Assembly: GCF_013166655.1 (NCBI RefSeq)
Contig: NZ_JABKCA010000041.1
Coordinates: forward strand, 1-48,936
Direction: 5' to 3'
Source of the DNA: Lentimicrobium sp. L6
GTDB lineage: Bacteria > Bacteroidota > Bacteroidia > Bacteroidales > UBA12170
DNA: 48,936 nt
In this document: positions 7,416 through 17,004 of the stretch, in pieces
How the letters are laid out: each line of letters begins with the position of its first letter
How positions within the stretch are numbered: the stretch's first letter is position 1
Translations under genes and position numbers: made by a program
Notes under the pieces: model-generated
Seen by the model: only the letters and a program-made list of their open reading frames with translations
The model's database searches: none
What the model was told of the DNA's origin: nothing

Positions 7416-9782
7416 TTAAATGTTTAATCCATATTTCTTTACTTTTTCTAAAGAATTATTAACAATTTGTAATCTTCTTAAATCAATAGATTCATGTTTT
7501 TTCAGTTTTAAGATAACTGTCTTAATTACGCTGACTTCTTGAAAGCTTAACTTTCCAGTCTGTTCACCAAGAGCAATAATTCTATTCCAAGTACTAGAAT
7601 CGATTAGTTTTAGTCTATTATATATGGTTGAGGGCATGCTGAGATCTGCTTCTTCAAATCTGCTAAGAGCTTTGACCTTGTCAAAATCCACATTGTTTTT
7701 AACTAGGACATCTATTATGATTCCACCTCTTTTTATTTCAAAATCCGTGAAATTACCATTCGTTTTAATTTTTTTTCTAATAGTAGTTATGTAATTATGT
7801 TGTATTTCTGATAAATAATCAGTCCTCAACATAAAAATACAAAGTCCGTCCCAAAAACGTAAACCTAGAGAAGTAATTTTCTCTAGTGTATTATATCTTT
7901 CACTTTCAGCAACATCATCCACGATAGTTTCATATCTAGATTTATAATCTGCTTCTGTAATTAAGTATTTATTGACAACATTTAAATCTAAAGGATAATT
8001 TATTTTTTCCTTTAATAATGTCCAGTTTTTCTCACTCTTTGCAGCTTCACTTATTAGTGCTACATCTAATCCAGTGAAAAAGTGATAAACAAAAATAAGT
8101 AGTTTTTTTAACTCTACCTGAAGTTCTGTTGCAACATTTTGATTGTCCCATATTGAACCTAGATTTAATTTATTGTCAGTAATATGGTGGAAATAGGATA
8201 AGGTGTAAGCTACTGTGTGTGATTTAATATTAGTATCTCCAATTGGATCACTATTCTTTCTGCCAAATAGCTTATCTGTTGCTCGAAATAAAATGGCATT
8301 AGCTACAATATCAATCCAAAATATACGATTAGCTTTATTCTTCTTAAATTTTTTCTCTATTTCGCGAAGGAAAATAGTATAATTCTTTTGTGAGCCTTTT
8401 GATACATGAAAAGGTTTCAACTCCCATAAGTTTATATACTTTGCTACATCTGATTTTATTATAATCTGATTCTTAGGATACTTTAATTTAAAAGCATTCT
8501 GTTTACTAACGGTTGGCTCTTTATTTAAAGCTTCTTTATATTGACCTTTTACACGTTCGAAAAACCATACTGTCTGCTTATTTCTGTCATTAAGATCTAT
8601 TGCGAAAGTAGTTCTGGAAAGCTCTTCAAGCCTTTGTAATAATGGGTTATTAGAAGTCAAATCTAGTTCAGAAACTTTATTCTGACTATTGGCATATCGT
8701 GATATAAATGGGACAGTTTCATCTTTTTTTATTTCATCCTTAATTACAGTAAGTTTCATTTGAACAAAAACCTCGGAGATATTAGCCTCTTTATATTTTT
8801 TTGCAGTATGAAATAGTGAAGCTGTTGTTTGGCCACCATTTACAATTTGAAAATCTTTTACCGAAGTAATAACTAATTGGCCTTTATCTGTAATTTTGGT
8901 CTTTACAGCTTGAGCTGTTGTAGCAAGACCATTATTGTATGGCAAAAACATATGCGGATTGAAGCGTATTGTATCTCTTATTCCCTGATTAACTTTCCCC
9001 GTTTGTTGTAAAAATGCTCTAACATTACTTTCAAGAAGTCTTACTCCATAATTTCTATATAATACTGAAAGGACAGTCCCTGGTACAATTGCAAGGTAAC
9101 ACTCATATAGGTCGTTTTTAGAAGGCATTTCTAAACAAGGTATTGTTTCGCCCAGAGTTTCCTCGAAATCTATCTCTATTGGCTCTCTATTTCCTGAAGA
9201 AAGTGATAACCTATGAAGTCTCTCAATGTCCCAAATCTTAAAATTAATCAAGACTTCCTCCATGTTTATTAATTTAAAATCTGAAGGAGGATCATACGGA
9301 ATATCTCCATTTGACAACACAAAAACATTAATTCTGATTATTTTCTTTCTTTCCTTGGTCAGTAAAGAAGCTAACCCATATGCTTCAATGGATGGCTCGA
9401 TATCATCTAAGAATCCTTTTAAAGCTGCGTTAATAAAACCCGAAGACCACTTTATTAGTTTCTCGAATTCAGCTTTAGTTATTTTATAAAACTCATTTGT
9501 GTCTTTATACGAAGAGATAAATATATCAATGTTCTCATAACCTTCCTCTAAGGCATAACCATTAATTTTAAACTGTATGTTTTCAAACTTGTTTTCTTTG
9601 ATGTAATGACATAATCTCACTCCTTCAGTTTCTCCAGCATCAGCTAAAATATCCATTACGTATTCAGTAAACTTGTTTTCCTTAGAATCGCCGTTATCAT
9701 CAGAATAGACTAATGATTGTACCTCATGAAATAGGTTTTGAATAAATAAATCTAATTCGAAATCTATATTATTATTCTGCAT
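7416..9782 (-). CDS. AIPR-family (abortive infection phage resistance) protein
   Basis: 788 residues, last gene of the five-gene island. Conserved AIPR elements are seen in order: YNNGLATTAQ (near residue 280), FQIVNGGQTTAS (near 312), a beta-rich VQMKLTVIKD segment, and ISRYANSQNKVSELDL (near 360). AIPR proteins were first noted in lactococcal abortive infection and recur in restriction-modification islands; their biochemical activity is not settled. The start codon overlaps the stop of the nuclease gene by one base (TAATG), so translation is coupled. No transmembrane segment or signal peptide is visible, so it acts in the cytoplasm. As the terminal gene it would be made last, which fits an effector role, but that is inference. 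Confidence 0.85.
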   Translation of the reverse strand: MQNNNIDFELDLFIQNLFHEVQSLVYSDDNGDSKENKFTEYVMDILADAGETEGVRLCHYIKENKFENIQFKINGYALEEGYENIDIFISSYKDTNEFYKITKAEFEKLIKWSSGFINAALKGFLDDIEPSIEAYGLASLLTKERKKIIRINVFVLSNGDIPYDPPSDFKLINMEEVLINFKIWDIERLHRLSLSSGNREPIEIDFEETLGETIPCLEMPSKNDLYECYLAIVPGTVLSVLYRNYGVRLLESNVRAFLQQTGKVNQGIRDTIRFNPHMFLPYNNGLATTAQAVKTKITDKGQLVITSVKDFQIVNGGQTTASLFHTAKKYKEANISEVFVQMKLTVIKDEIKKDETVPFISRYANSQNKVSELDLTSNNPLLQRLEELSRTTFAIDLNDRNKQTVWFFERVKGQYKEALNKEPTVSKQNAFKLKYPKNQIIIKSDVAKYINLWELKPFHVSKGSQKNYTIFLREIEKKFKKNKANRIFWIDIVANAILFRATDKLFGRKNSDPIGDTNIKSHTVAYTLSYFHHITDNKLNLGSIWDNQNVATELQVELKKLLIFVYHFFTGLDVALISEAAKSEKNWTLLKEKINYPLDLNVVNKYLITEADYKSRYETIVDDVAESERYNTLEKITSLGLRFWDGLCIFMLRTDYLSEIQHNYITTIRKKIKTNGNFTDFEIKRGGIIIDVLVKNNVDFDKVKALSRFEEADLSMPSTIYNRLKLIDSSTWNRIIALGEQTGKLSFQEVSVIKTVILKLKKHESIDLRRLQIVNNSLEKVKKYGLNI

Positions 9783-10765
9783 TATATTATTTCTTTAGTA
9801 ATCTCATTAATATCTACTTCAAAATCCACACAGGCAATAGGAGAAATCTCATAAGACACTTTGGAAATTGCTTGATTAATTATTTCGGAAGTAATTCTAG
9901 GGAAATTATCAGTAACTTTATAATATAGTTCCCTTGAAATAGAATATCCGATTTTATCATATTCTGACTCTGTTTCCAGAGAAATCCCAAGAATTTCCAA
10001 TTTAAGATTGAACTCTCGCTTCAAATTAACAAATAGGTTAAGTATATTTCTTATTTCTGTTATGATATTAAAAAGGGTATTTTCCCCGTTAGGATATTCG
10101 TTTAACTTATAGAATGAAATAAACAATATTTTCAGCTCGTCAATATCTAATTGAAATTCATTTGCTATTTTAATGCTGGGCGTATTTGCAATAGAAGTTT
10201 TAACTTCCACGGCGATTCCATTGAAATAAAAATCTTGATTAGCCCCATCGGGAGCTTGCCAAGCATTAATAATTTTATCTTTATTAATCCCGTCTAGCTC
10301 AAGCAGAAGCTTTAAAAAATATAATTCTCCATATAGGCCTCTTTGTTGCTGTGAACTTAATAATCCATTTGTAAATTTCCCGAATAGTTTTCTCCAATAA
10401 TTGATACGATTTGAAATGATTAATAGAGCATCTTCAGAATTTTTCACATCTGCGAGACTCTGAATAATATCTTCTATAAACATAACAAACACATCAGCTA
10501 ACTCTTCTTCTAAGAGAATTAGGACAAGCTCCTTTTGGTGTTCATTTATTTGCAGAACCTGCACCTCAACACCTATAAAACGCTTTAAATAATTTGGATG
10601 TACTTTTACTTGTGGGTCTATCTCTAAAGTGAATATTTTAGCTTTAGATACAGACACTGTTCCAATACAGCATTTCAAGTACTTGATATCTTCTACCCTA
10701 TGTCTTATAACTTCATTTTTAAATGAAGCTGCCTGACTATTCCATATTTCTTTAATTCTACTCAT
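9782..10765 (-). CDS. PD-(D/E)XK motif protein (DUF4420 family), putative nuclease
   Basis: 327 residues. The nuclease core is visible: Glu147 in GLYGELYFL, Asp178 in NQDFYFNG and Glu187-Val-Lys189 in AVEVKTS, matching the E...D...ExK layout of restriction-endonuclease-like folds with all metal ligands present. The protein is therefore expected to cut DNA and is the only intact nuclease-like active site recognised in the island. Its start overlaps the end of the Z1 gene by 8 nt and its stop overlaps the AIPR start by 1 nt. The family is commonly found beside Z1 ATPases and MORC-like proteins. The DNA specificity and cleavage pattern cannot be read from the sequence. Confidence 0.85.
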   Translation of the reverse strand: MSRIKEIWNSQAASFKNEVIRHRVEDIKYLKCCIGTVSVSKAKIFTLEIDPQVKVHPNYLKRFIGVEVQVLQINEHQKELVLILLEEELADVFVMFIEDIIQSLADVKNSEDALLIISNRINYWRKLFGKFTNGLLSSQQQRGLYGELYFLKLLLELDGINKDKIINAWQAPDGANQDFYFNGIAVEVKTSIANTPSIKIANEFQLDIDELKILFISFYKLNEYPNGENTLFNIITEIRNILNLFVNLKREFNLKLEILGISLETESEYDKIGYSISRELYYKVTDNFPRITSEIINQAISKVSYEISPIACVDFEVDINEITKEII

Positions 10766-13505
10766 CTGTGTCTATATCATCATCGGATTGTGTATCTTCA
10801 AAACTAGAACTATAAGGACGTGCTGCATATTCCACTTTTTCCTCATTTTTAATTTCAGGAAAGACTAAACCCCATCCAACTAATGGAATACCATCTTCAA
10901 GCTTTGTATCAACCGTCCAATCAAGAGGATAAATAACTAATAATGATTTTCCTACTTTAGCTCTTATTTTCTTGACCTCCGATTCTTTTGGGTTCTTGTT
11001 ATTCATTTCCAAGTCTAATCTTCTATGAGTAGGATCGAAAATGTTATTTTTTGATAAGGTAAAATAAGAATCACCACCGATTTTAGTATTTGTTCTTTTG
11101 GATAAACCTGCTACAACAGAGCCATTTAAATACTTGAATTCATATGAATTTTCACTTTCAGAATTTATAATAAGAGCAATAGTCCAATCTAATAATAAAC
11201 CTTTACTATTTTGTTTTTGTATATATCGATTTAGCAATTCTGTACGGATATTTGGTTGATTAGTGGAAAACCCCTCAAGAAAACTCATGACTTTTTCAGG
11301 CGCTACATTTTCCCAATTTAATCCATTCAGCTTCTTTGATAAAGTATATCTTTTCTTGGGATTTTCTAAACGAACCAGTAAACTATTCAAAACATTTAAA
11401 TTATTCTTTACAATTTTCTCGTTCTTTATTAATTGATACGTCTGTGTTATTTTACCAGAAAAACCTACTAGAATCTTTTGGTGCTCTCGCATCTTTCCTG
11501 CAGCTGTAATGTTTAATATTCCTGGATGAGTTCTTATTTTTAATCTATAATCAACCGGCTGTTTATTGCTAGCTGCCATTTCATCGAAATCGGCTCGCAT
11601 TTCCTCCGTAGCCAGCGTTATATGCCTATACCAATTTATGAGTTGATTTGTAGTGAATAGTCGACATAAGTCAATATAACCAGGTCTGTACCCAAACCAA
11701 CGTCCCATTTGCATTAAAGAATCATATAGACGAGATGCTCTTAAATAATAACTCACAGATAAGCCTTCCAATGTAATGCCTCTTGCAAGACGATTTCCAC
11801 CAACGGCTATAACAGACATCCCATTCTTATAATCATCGTACTTAATATCTTCAATATTATGGTATTCTAGTAATCTTGTATTTTTTGTACCGTGAACAGA
11901 GCGAACTTCGATTTTTGAAACAGCATCGTTTAACACTAATATTATTTCATCCCAAGAATGCTGTTTGATTTTATGGTCTGTATATGCGATATTATCTTTT
12001 ACGTTATCAGTTGTTGGAATAAAGTCATTTTCAAATAGATCTTTCAATTCATTTATCAAATTCCCTTGCCCTGATCTTATCTGAAGTTTATAATCTCGCA
12101 TAATTTCATTTACAAGCCATGCAACGCGGTCAATCCAAGCAACATATAGTGCCACATGAATAAGCATAGAATTATGTTTGTTTTCCTGCCCTCTTAAGCG
12201 TCTTATTGCACAGGTAAGAATAAATGATTTGAGCGCTTCTTTTAAACTTGATGGTACATCGTCTGGCAAATCTCCTTTATTCTTCGAGTTCAGTTTTAAA
12301 GGGAAATAGGGCTCTTGATCTTCTGCGGTTCTAATTATATCCAATCCTTCAAAATCTTCACCAGTATCGCTATTCTCATAACCAAAGACCTGTACTGCAC
12401 CAACATAATTTGAAGGTGGTGGAATATTTACAATAAAATCACGTGGAAATAAGTCTTCACCTATCTTCATCCGAATATCTTTAACTATAGTTTCTAGAGT
12501 ATCGCTCCAAGAGGAGGGAATAAAGATATTTGCATAAGGAGTGGCTGTATATCCAATAAATGTATTTTGATTAAAAAGATTTAATAAAGTACGAATTAGT
12601 CTATTTATTGTTTTAATATCCAATTCTGATCCTGAATTAACGGAAGCATTGTCTGCTTCATCATCAATTAGGAGCAAAGGCACATCAAATATTCTATTGT
12701 CGCCTTTCTCATCCGTTGTAGCAAATTGATGAAGCCATAAAATAAGATTTTCAAGAATGCTTTTGTTTTTTTTAATAACCAAAACAGTTGGGCTTTTCCC
12801 TCCAATAGGAACACTTATTCTGCTAGCAATATTCCTATTAAAATCCCCTTTTGCATCCGATGAAGTATATGAATAGATCTCGGTTTCTGCTTTAATATAA
12901 CCAACACCAGTTTTTATATTTCGCTGTTTTAAGATAAAGTCAGAACTATTTCGTCCAATAAAACCTTCATCAATTCGACTTTGTGTCTGTGCTCTTAAAC
13001 TATTATGAATACCAGCAATGACAATAATCAACTTATATCCAGCATCAGTAGCTTTATTTATTAATCCCGTGTAATTTGCTGTTTTTCCTGATTGAACATT
13101 CCCCACAACCATTCCTCTTCGATCCCACCTACCTTTTACTTTAGGATTAACACATTTATCTAGAATCTTATCTGTAATATCATCAAGTGAACCCATCGGA
13201 AACGATGCATCTTTTTGATTCATATATATCTTATACCTATTCCATAATTCAGGATTTATTTTTGATTTTTCATCATAAAGCCAAGGAAGAACATCTTCTG
13301 CAACTAATAAAGTTGCCTCTTTTGAGTAAATATCAAAATCAGCTTCCAATTGTGAGATCAATTCTTCTTTATCAAGACTATCAAAACCAGGCATTAGAAA
13401 AATATTTTCAACTTCAATCGCTATAGTTGCATTTACAATATCCTTCTTCTTATATTTTTGGAGTAGAACATGGGCAATATTTCTCGCACTTTCAAAATGA
13501 CTCAT
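10758..13505 (-). CDS. Z1 domain-containing ATPase/helicase-like protein
   Basis: 915 residues. The ATPase has the Walker A motif GNVQSGKT at 135-142 (Lys141), the Walker B motif LLIDDEAD at about 278-285, motif III-like GYTATPYA, and the helicase motif VI region QMGRWFGYR near residue 600, preceded by GGNRLARGITLEG. This is the Z1 family, a superfamily 2-like ATPase found in predicted restriction systems, often with a nuclease encoded separately. It would couple ATP hydrolysis to DNA translocation or remodelling. The C-terminus is acidic (DTQSDDDIDTDE). The gene starts 1 nt after the MORC-like gene ends and overlaps the nuclease gene by 8 nt, which suggests the proteins form one complex. Confidence 0.88.
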   Translation of the reverse strand: MSHFESARNIAHVLLQKYKKKDIVNATIAIEVENIFLMPGFDSLDKEELISQLEADFDIYSKEATLLVAEDVLPWLYDEKSKINPELWNRYKIYMNQKDASFPMGSLDDITDKILDKCVNPKVKGRWDRRGMVVGNVQSGKTANYTGLINKATDAGYKLIIVIAGIHNSLRAQTQSRIDEGFIGRNSSDFILKQRNIKTGVGYIKAETEIYSYTSSDAKGDFNRNIASRISVPIGGKSPTVLVIKKNKSILENLILWLHQFATTDEKGDNRIFDVPLLLIDDEADNASVNSGSELDIKTINRLIRTLLNLFNQNTFIGYTATPYANIFIPSSWSDTLETIVKDIRMKIGEDLFPRDFIVNIPPPSNYVGAVQVFGYENSDTGEDFEGLDIIRTAEDQEPYFPLKLNSKNKGDLPDDVPSSLKEALKSFILTCAIRRLRGQENKHNSMLIHVALYVAWIDRVAWLVNEIMRDYKLQIRSGQGNLINELKDLFENDFIPTTDNVKDNIAYTDHKIKQHSWDEIILVLNDAVSKIEVRSVHGTKNTRLLEYHNIEDIKYDDYKNGMSVIAVGGNRLARGITLEGLSVSYYLRASRLYDSLMQMGRWFGYRPGYIDLCRLFTTNQLINWYRHITLATEEMRADFDEMAASNKQPVDYRLKIRTHPGILNITAAGKMREHQKILVGFSGKITQTYQLIKNEKIVKNNLNVLNSLLVRLENPKKRYTLSKKLNGLNWENVAPEKVMSFLEGFSTNQPNIRTELLNRYIQKQNSKGLLLDWTIALIINSESENSYEFKYLNGSVVAGLSKRTNTKIGGDSYFTLSKNNIFDPTHRRLDLEMNNKNPKESEVKKIRAKVGKSLLVIYPLDWTVDTKLEDGIPLVGWGLVFPEIKNEEKVEYAARPYSSSFEDTQSDDDIDTDE

Positions 13506-13506
13506 A

Positions 13507-14988
13507 TTATTTTAAGATTTCAATTAGTTGAGGAAATTCATTAAAAGGTTCAATATTCAAAATTTGTTTAATTGCAATATCTTTACTAATTCCAGATATT
13601 TTAAGAGATGAAAACATCATTTGAGCCAATTGAGCAGTTCCGGTATCTAGCTCCTTGGTTACATTTCTTAATTCAATGCTCTCGGGATTCTCACTGTAAT
13701 TCTGAATAATCGATTCCACAGGAGTTGTATTTCCAATTAATTTAAGCAGCGATTTTAATTCTTTAGGCTCTATTTTTTGAGCGTTAAGAATTTTCGAAAC
13801 GATGGGATGCTCTTCATTAATGTAATAATTTATTGCACCATCTCTATGCTTTGACGCTTTCCAAATTGATTGAAAACTGAAACTTGTTATTGAATCATCA
13901 AGCATTAATTGATTACCACGAAACCTATAAATATTAGCTGCATTAGACCTCGTGAGCTTACCTAGTCGGACTAAATCTTTCCTGATTATGATTGATGGTG
14001 TAGCTGTAGCTTTTTTTATATCTATTTTCCAATCATGATCAAGTTTATTGGGGATATCTATTAAAATCCTAGCATTCTTATAATGTTCATTTTTGGTGAA
14101 TAAGCCTAGCCAATCACCATAAAGCAGGAGTCTTTCATTTCTATAAATATAGAAACCCTGCAATTTATACCAGTCTTCAGTCTTGGCTAAAATTCTTTCT
14201 TCAGCAGTAATTTTTGAAATATGGGGTAACACATAACATTTCACATGAACATTTCCATCATCCAAAAGTTCATCAGAAACTAATTGTCCACCATCCTCCT
14301 CTTTCATAAATGGATCCCAAGGTAAAACGAGTGATTCATTTATCCATAACTTGAATTTTCTTTTTTCAAGAAAACGATGAAATACAATACTTAAATGACT
14401 CTCAACTAGAGCAAGTTCTTCTAGAAAAACAATTCTAGCGGCTTCATTTTCTTTATGAGAATTACCTATTAGTCGATCAAGTTTTTCCCAAATAACACAA
14501 GTTCCACTCTTTTGACTAGATAATCTTTCGAAATATTGCTCGTTAGATATATAATCAAGTAATGACCATTTTCCAGTTTTATTAACAAAGTCTAAATCCC
14601 AAGCTCTTTTTATTGTATTAAAACCATTTTTTTTTGAGGCAACTGTCAGGTTTTTACATTGGGAAAATGAAGATGTTTTCAAACCTAGGCCAAAGCGACC
14701 AAGATCATTGGCATCTCTTTCATCATTAGGATCTTTACTTCCGGGAGTCATTGCATTAACTAATGTCTGAACATCCATACCTTCCCCATCATCACAAATG
14801 GTTAACCAAGATTCAGCTCCATTCCATTCATAGTTTATCCATATATTTTGAGACTTAGCTGAAATACTGTTGTCAATAATATCCGCAATAGCGGTTTGAA
14901 GATTATACCCAAAAGCACGAAACGTATTAATCATAGCCCCTGCTTTGGGTGGAGTTTCTTCTGAGATATATTCAGTAAAATCTAACAT
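13507..14988 (-). CDS. MORC/paraMORC-like GHKL ATPase
   Basis: 493 residues with an N-terminal GHKL (gyrase, Hsp90, histidine kinase, MutL) ATPase. The N-box is IADIIDNSISA (Asp36, Asn40), the second motif is CDDGEGM (Asp66), and the lid/G2 motif is GRFGLGLKTSS (97-107). A middle S5-like segment and a C-terminal helical region follow. The N-box position usually held by the catalytic Glu is Asp36 here. In MORC and MutL relatives, ATP binding drives dimerisation around DNA. Placed between the methyltransferase (24 nt away) and the Z1 ATPase (1 nt away), it fits the prokaryotic MORC-like proteins predicted to act in restriction-modification. It is not a histidine kinase: no H-box or receiver domain is present. 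Confidence 0.85.
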   Translation of the reverse strand: MLDFTEYISEETPPKAGAMINTFRAFGYNLQTAIADIIDNSISAKSQNIWINYEWNGAESWLTICDDGEGMDVQTLVNAMTPGSKDPNDERDANDLGRFGLGLKTSSFSQCKNLTVASKKNGFNTIKRAWDLDFVNKTGKWSLLDYISNEQYFERLSSQKSGTCVIWEKLDRLIGNSHKENEAARIVFLEELALVESHLSIVFHRFLEKRKFKLWINESLVLPWDPFMKEEDGGQLVSDELLDDGNVHVKCYVLPHISKITAEERILAKTEDWYKLQGFYIYRNERLLLYGDWLGLFTKNEHYKNARILIDIPNKLDHDWKIDIKKATATPSIIIRKDLVRLGKLTRSNAANIYRFRGNQLMLDDSITSFSFQSIWKASKHRDGAINYYINEEHPIVSKILNAQKIEPKELKSLLKLIGNTTPVESIIQNYSENPESIELRNVTKELDTGTAQLAQMMFSSLKISGISKDIAIKQILNIEPFNEFPQLIEILK

Positions 14989-15012
14989 AATTTGATTTTA
15001 AGAAAACGTATT

Positions 15013-16644
15013 TTATTTGATCTTTTTAAGTATACTAATTACAATGTCCCCAATCTGTTTGGCCAAAAAAGGAGGCACTGCATTTCCAACCTGATGATAT
15101 TGATGTGTTCTTGCACCACAGAAATAATAATTATCAGGAAATGATTGAATTCGTGCTGCTTCACGTACTGTTAAGCTTCTGCATTGTAATGGATCATAAT
15201 GAATGAAATAGTGTCCATCTTTTGATATATGACTGGTTATAGTTGTTGCAGGAAATTCTGGGCGTTGTGTACGAAAACGGTCTGCAAATTTTCCACCTTT
15301 AGCACTTTTATGCTCTGGTAATAACCACTCTGGATAATCTCTTAATTTGGGGAAGTCACCATTCTTTTGCAAATAAATAGAAGAAAAAAGATATCTAGCC
15401 AAATCTTCCTTCAAATGCGTGCGTGATTCATGATTTAATATTCCAGTTAATCTTGGATCTTTATACCAATCCTTTAAAGGGTTTTCTTTCTCTGCATCCT
15501 TGAATTCTAGAAAATTTAACCCTTCGCTACTTGGCGATTGTTCCTTTTTATTTAATTTGATGTCTTTAAATTCTTCAGCAAGTTTTGCTCTATAAAAGGA
15601 AACGGAATCTTCCCAGTTTTCTTGATTATTAATAATTTTTTTATAAATATGCTTGCCGTTTTCTTTGGAACCAATAATTTCTCTTCCAATTCCGCTTCTT
15701 ATTTTGGGTAAGCTCCCGATTACATTCTTTAGCAAAACGAGTTCGGATTTCTCGAGTGTTTTGATATTTGAAGCATCAATATCCTGTCTAATGCCTAAAA
15801 ATATTACACGATGTCTTTTTTGAGGAACACCAAATTTTTCAGTTTTAATTAGGAAGGCTCTGTCGTCTTTATATTCCGGAAATCCATTTTCATCAAATGA
15901 ATCAGGCTCTTTTACAAAAGAAAATACTTTGTATGTCGGAGAATCTAGGTTTTCAAATACAGATCCTGGGTTTTTAAGATCATTCTTCATCCAAGTAAAG
16001 ACTTTCTCTCCATCTACTTTTGCTGATAATAATCCTTTTACATTTTCCATCACAAAGATTGCAGGGTGATGTTTGGCTATTATTCTTAGATACTCTTTAT
16101 ATAGAAATACTCTATGATCTTTTTTATTGACATTATCTTTTAATTGATTCCTTGACCTTCCAACAAGTGAAAATGCTTGACAAGGGGGGCCTCCGATTAA
16201 AACCCAATCTTTTTTAGGTGATAAACAGGCTGAAATTCGTCTGTCTATTTCTTCGTGTGCTTTTTTAATCTGTTGATCATTATATCCCTCTTCATGAGGT
16301 AATTCAAATTTCCAAGCTTCATTTTCAGCATTCTGCCATTCTTTTTGATTCTTTTCAATCAAAGATTCAAAGAGTTCTTCTTTTTTCTTTGAGTCGTTTT
16401 CTTTGATGTAATCATAGTATAATTCAGGAACGTCTTGTGGTTTAAATTGTCTGTAAAAGCTTCTTAGGCGTAAAGTTTTATGTGCATGGTAATCTTTCTC
16501 AATTGATAGTTTTATACTAAAGACTCTTTCATTTTTTTTATTATAAATTGATGAAAAGCCCTCGCCTAAGCCACCCGGACCTGCAAAAAGATCTATAACT
16601 GGAAATGCATATTTGTCAGGTTGATCCGTTACTTTCTTTGTCAT
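15013..16644 (-). CDS. DNA (cytosine-5) methyltransferase
   Basis: 543 residues, first gene of the island. Motif I is DLFAGPGGLGEGF (18-30), motif IV is GGPPCQAFS with the catalytic Cys155, motif VI is FVMENVKGLLS, motif VIII is QKRHRVIFLG, and motifs IX-X are RSLTVREAARIQSFP and HQVGNAVPPF. All catalytic elements are intact. An insert of about 90 residues between motifs I and IV, containing many charged residues, makes it longer than typical Dcm-type enzymes. It transfers a methyl group from SAM to C5 of cytosine; the target sequence is set by the region between motifs VIII and IX and cannot be read here. It would protect host DNA from the island's nuclease. Confidence 0.93.
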   Translation of the reverse strand: MTKKVTDQPDKYAFPVIDLFAGPGGLGEGFSSIYNKKNERVFSIKLSIEKDYHAHKTLRLRSFYRQFKPQDVPELYYDYIKENDSKKKEELFESLIEKNQKEWQNAENEAWKFELPHEEGYNDQQIKKAHEEIDRRISACLSPKKDWVLIGGPPCQAFSLVGRSRNQLKDNVNKKDHRVFLYKEYLRIIAKHHPAIFVMENVKGLLSAKVDGEKVFTWMKNDLKNPGSVFENLDSPTYKVFSFVKEPDSFDENGFPEYKDDRAFLIKTEKFGVPQKRHRVIFLGIRQDIDASNIKTLEKSELVLLKNVIGSLPKIRSGIGREIIGSKENGKHIYKKIINNQENWEDSVSFYRAKLAEEFKDIKLNKKEQSPSSEGLNFLEFKDAEKENPLKDWYKDPRLTGILNHESRTHLKEDLARYLFSSIYLQKNGDFPKLRDYPEWLLPEHKSAKGGKFADRFRTQRPEFPATTITSHISKDGHYFIHYDPLQCRSLTVREAARIQSFPDNYYFCGARTHQYHQVGNAVPPFLAKQIGDIVISILKKIK

Positions 16645-16770
16645 TTAGTAGTAATTAAAAAATTAGTTAGTTGCAAATACTTGTTATGTTCTTCACCAAG
16701 GATACTTACAATAGTAGGATTGAGGAAGCCGTTAATTTATTTAGTTCAATTTTTCGATCAATGCGAAGCC

Positions 16771-16778
16771 CAAAGCTA
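16771..16778 (-). promoter_or_regulatory. Putative -7 element for the defence operon
   Basis: CAAAGCTA on the plus strand reads TAGCTTTG on the minus strand, matching TAnnTTTG. It would give a 5' leader of about 120 nt before the methyltransferase ATG. I see no convincing -33 element, and a weaker candidate (AGTATTTG) lies at 16674-16681. Confidence 0.35.
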
Positions 16779-17004
16779 AGAAAAAAACCATTAACCAATA
16801 TATCAATTCGTATAATTAGGTAAATCTCATAAGCTTTGATTCAATCTACCCCCTCCAAAATCCTAATCAAATCATCATTCACTGGCTTTGCCTTGGTGTT
16901 TTAATGCTAAAAAAATTTGTTGCTTATTTATATCAAAATGTTACTTAGTTTGTGTTATGTGTTGATATACTGATTGATATGTTCTTGTTTTTTATGTTGC
17001 TTAA

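Noticed and set aside
13507-14988. Histidine kinase assignment of the GHKL protein
   Set aside because: No H-box, membrane segment or receiver domain; the neighbourhood and the S5-like part fit a MORC-like ATPase.
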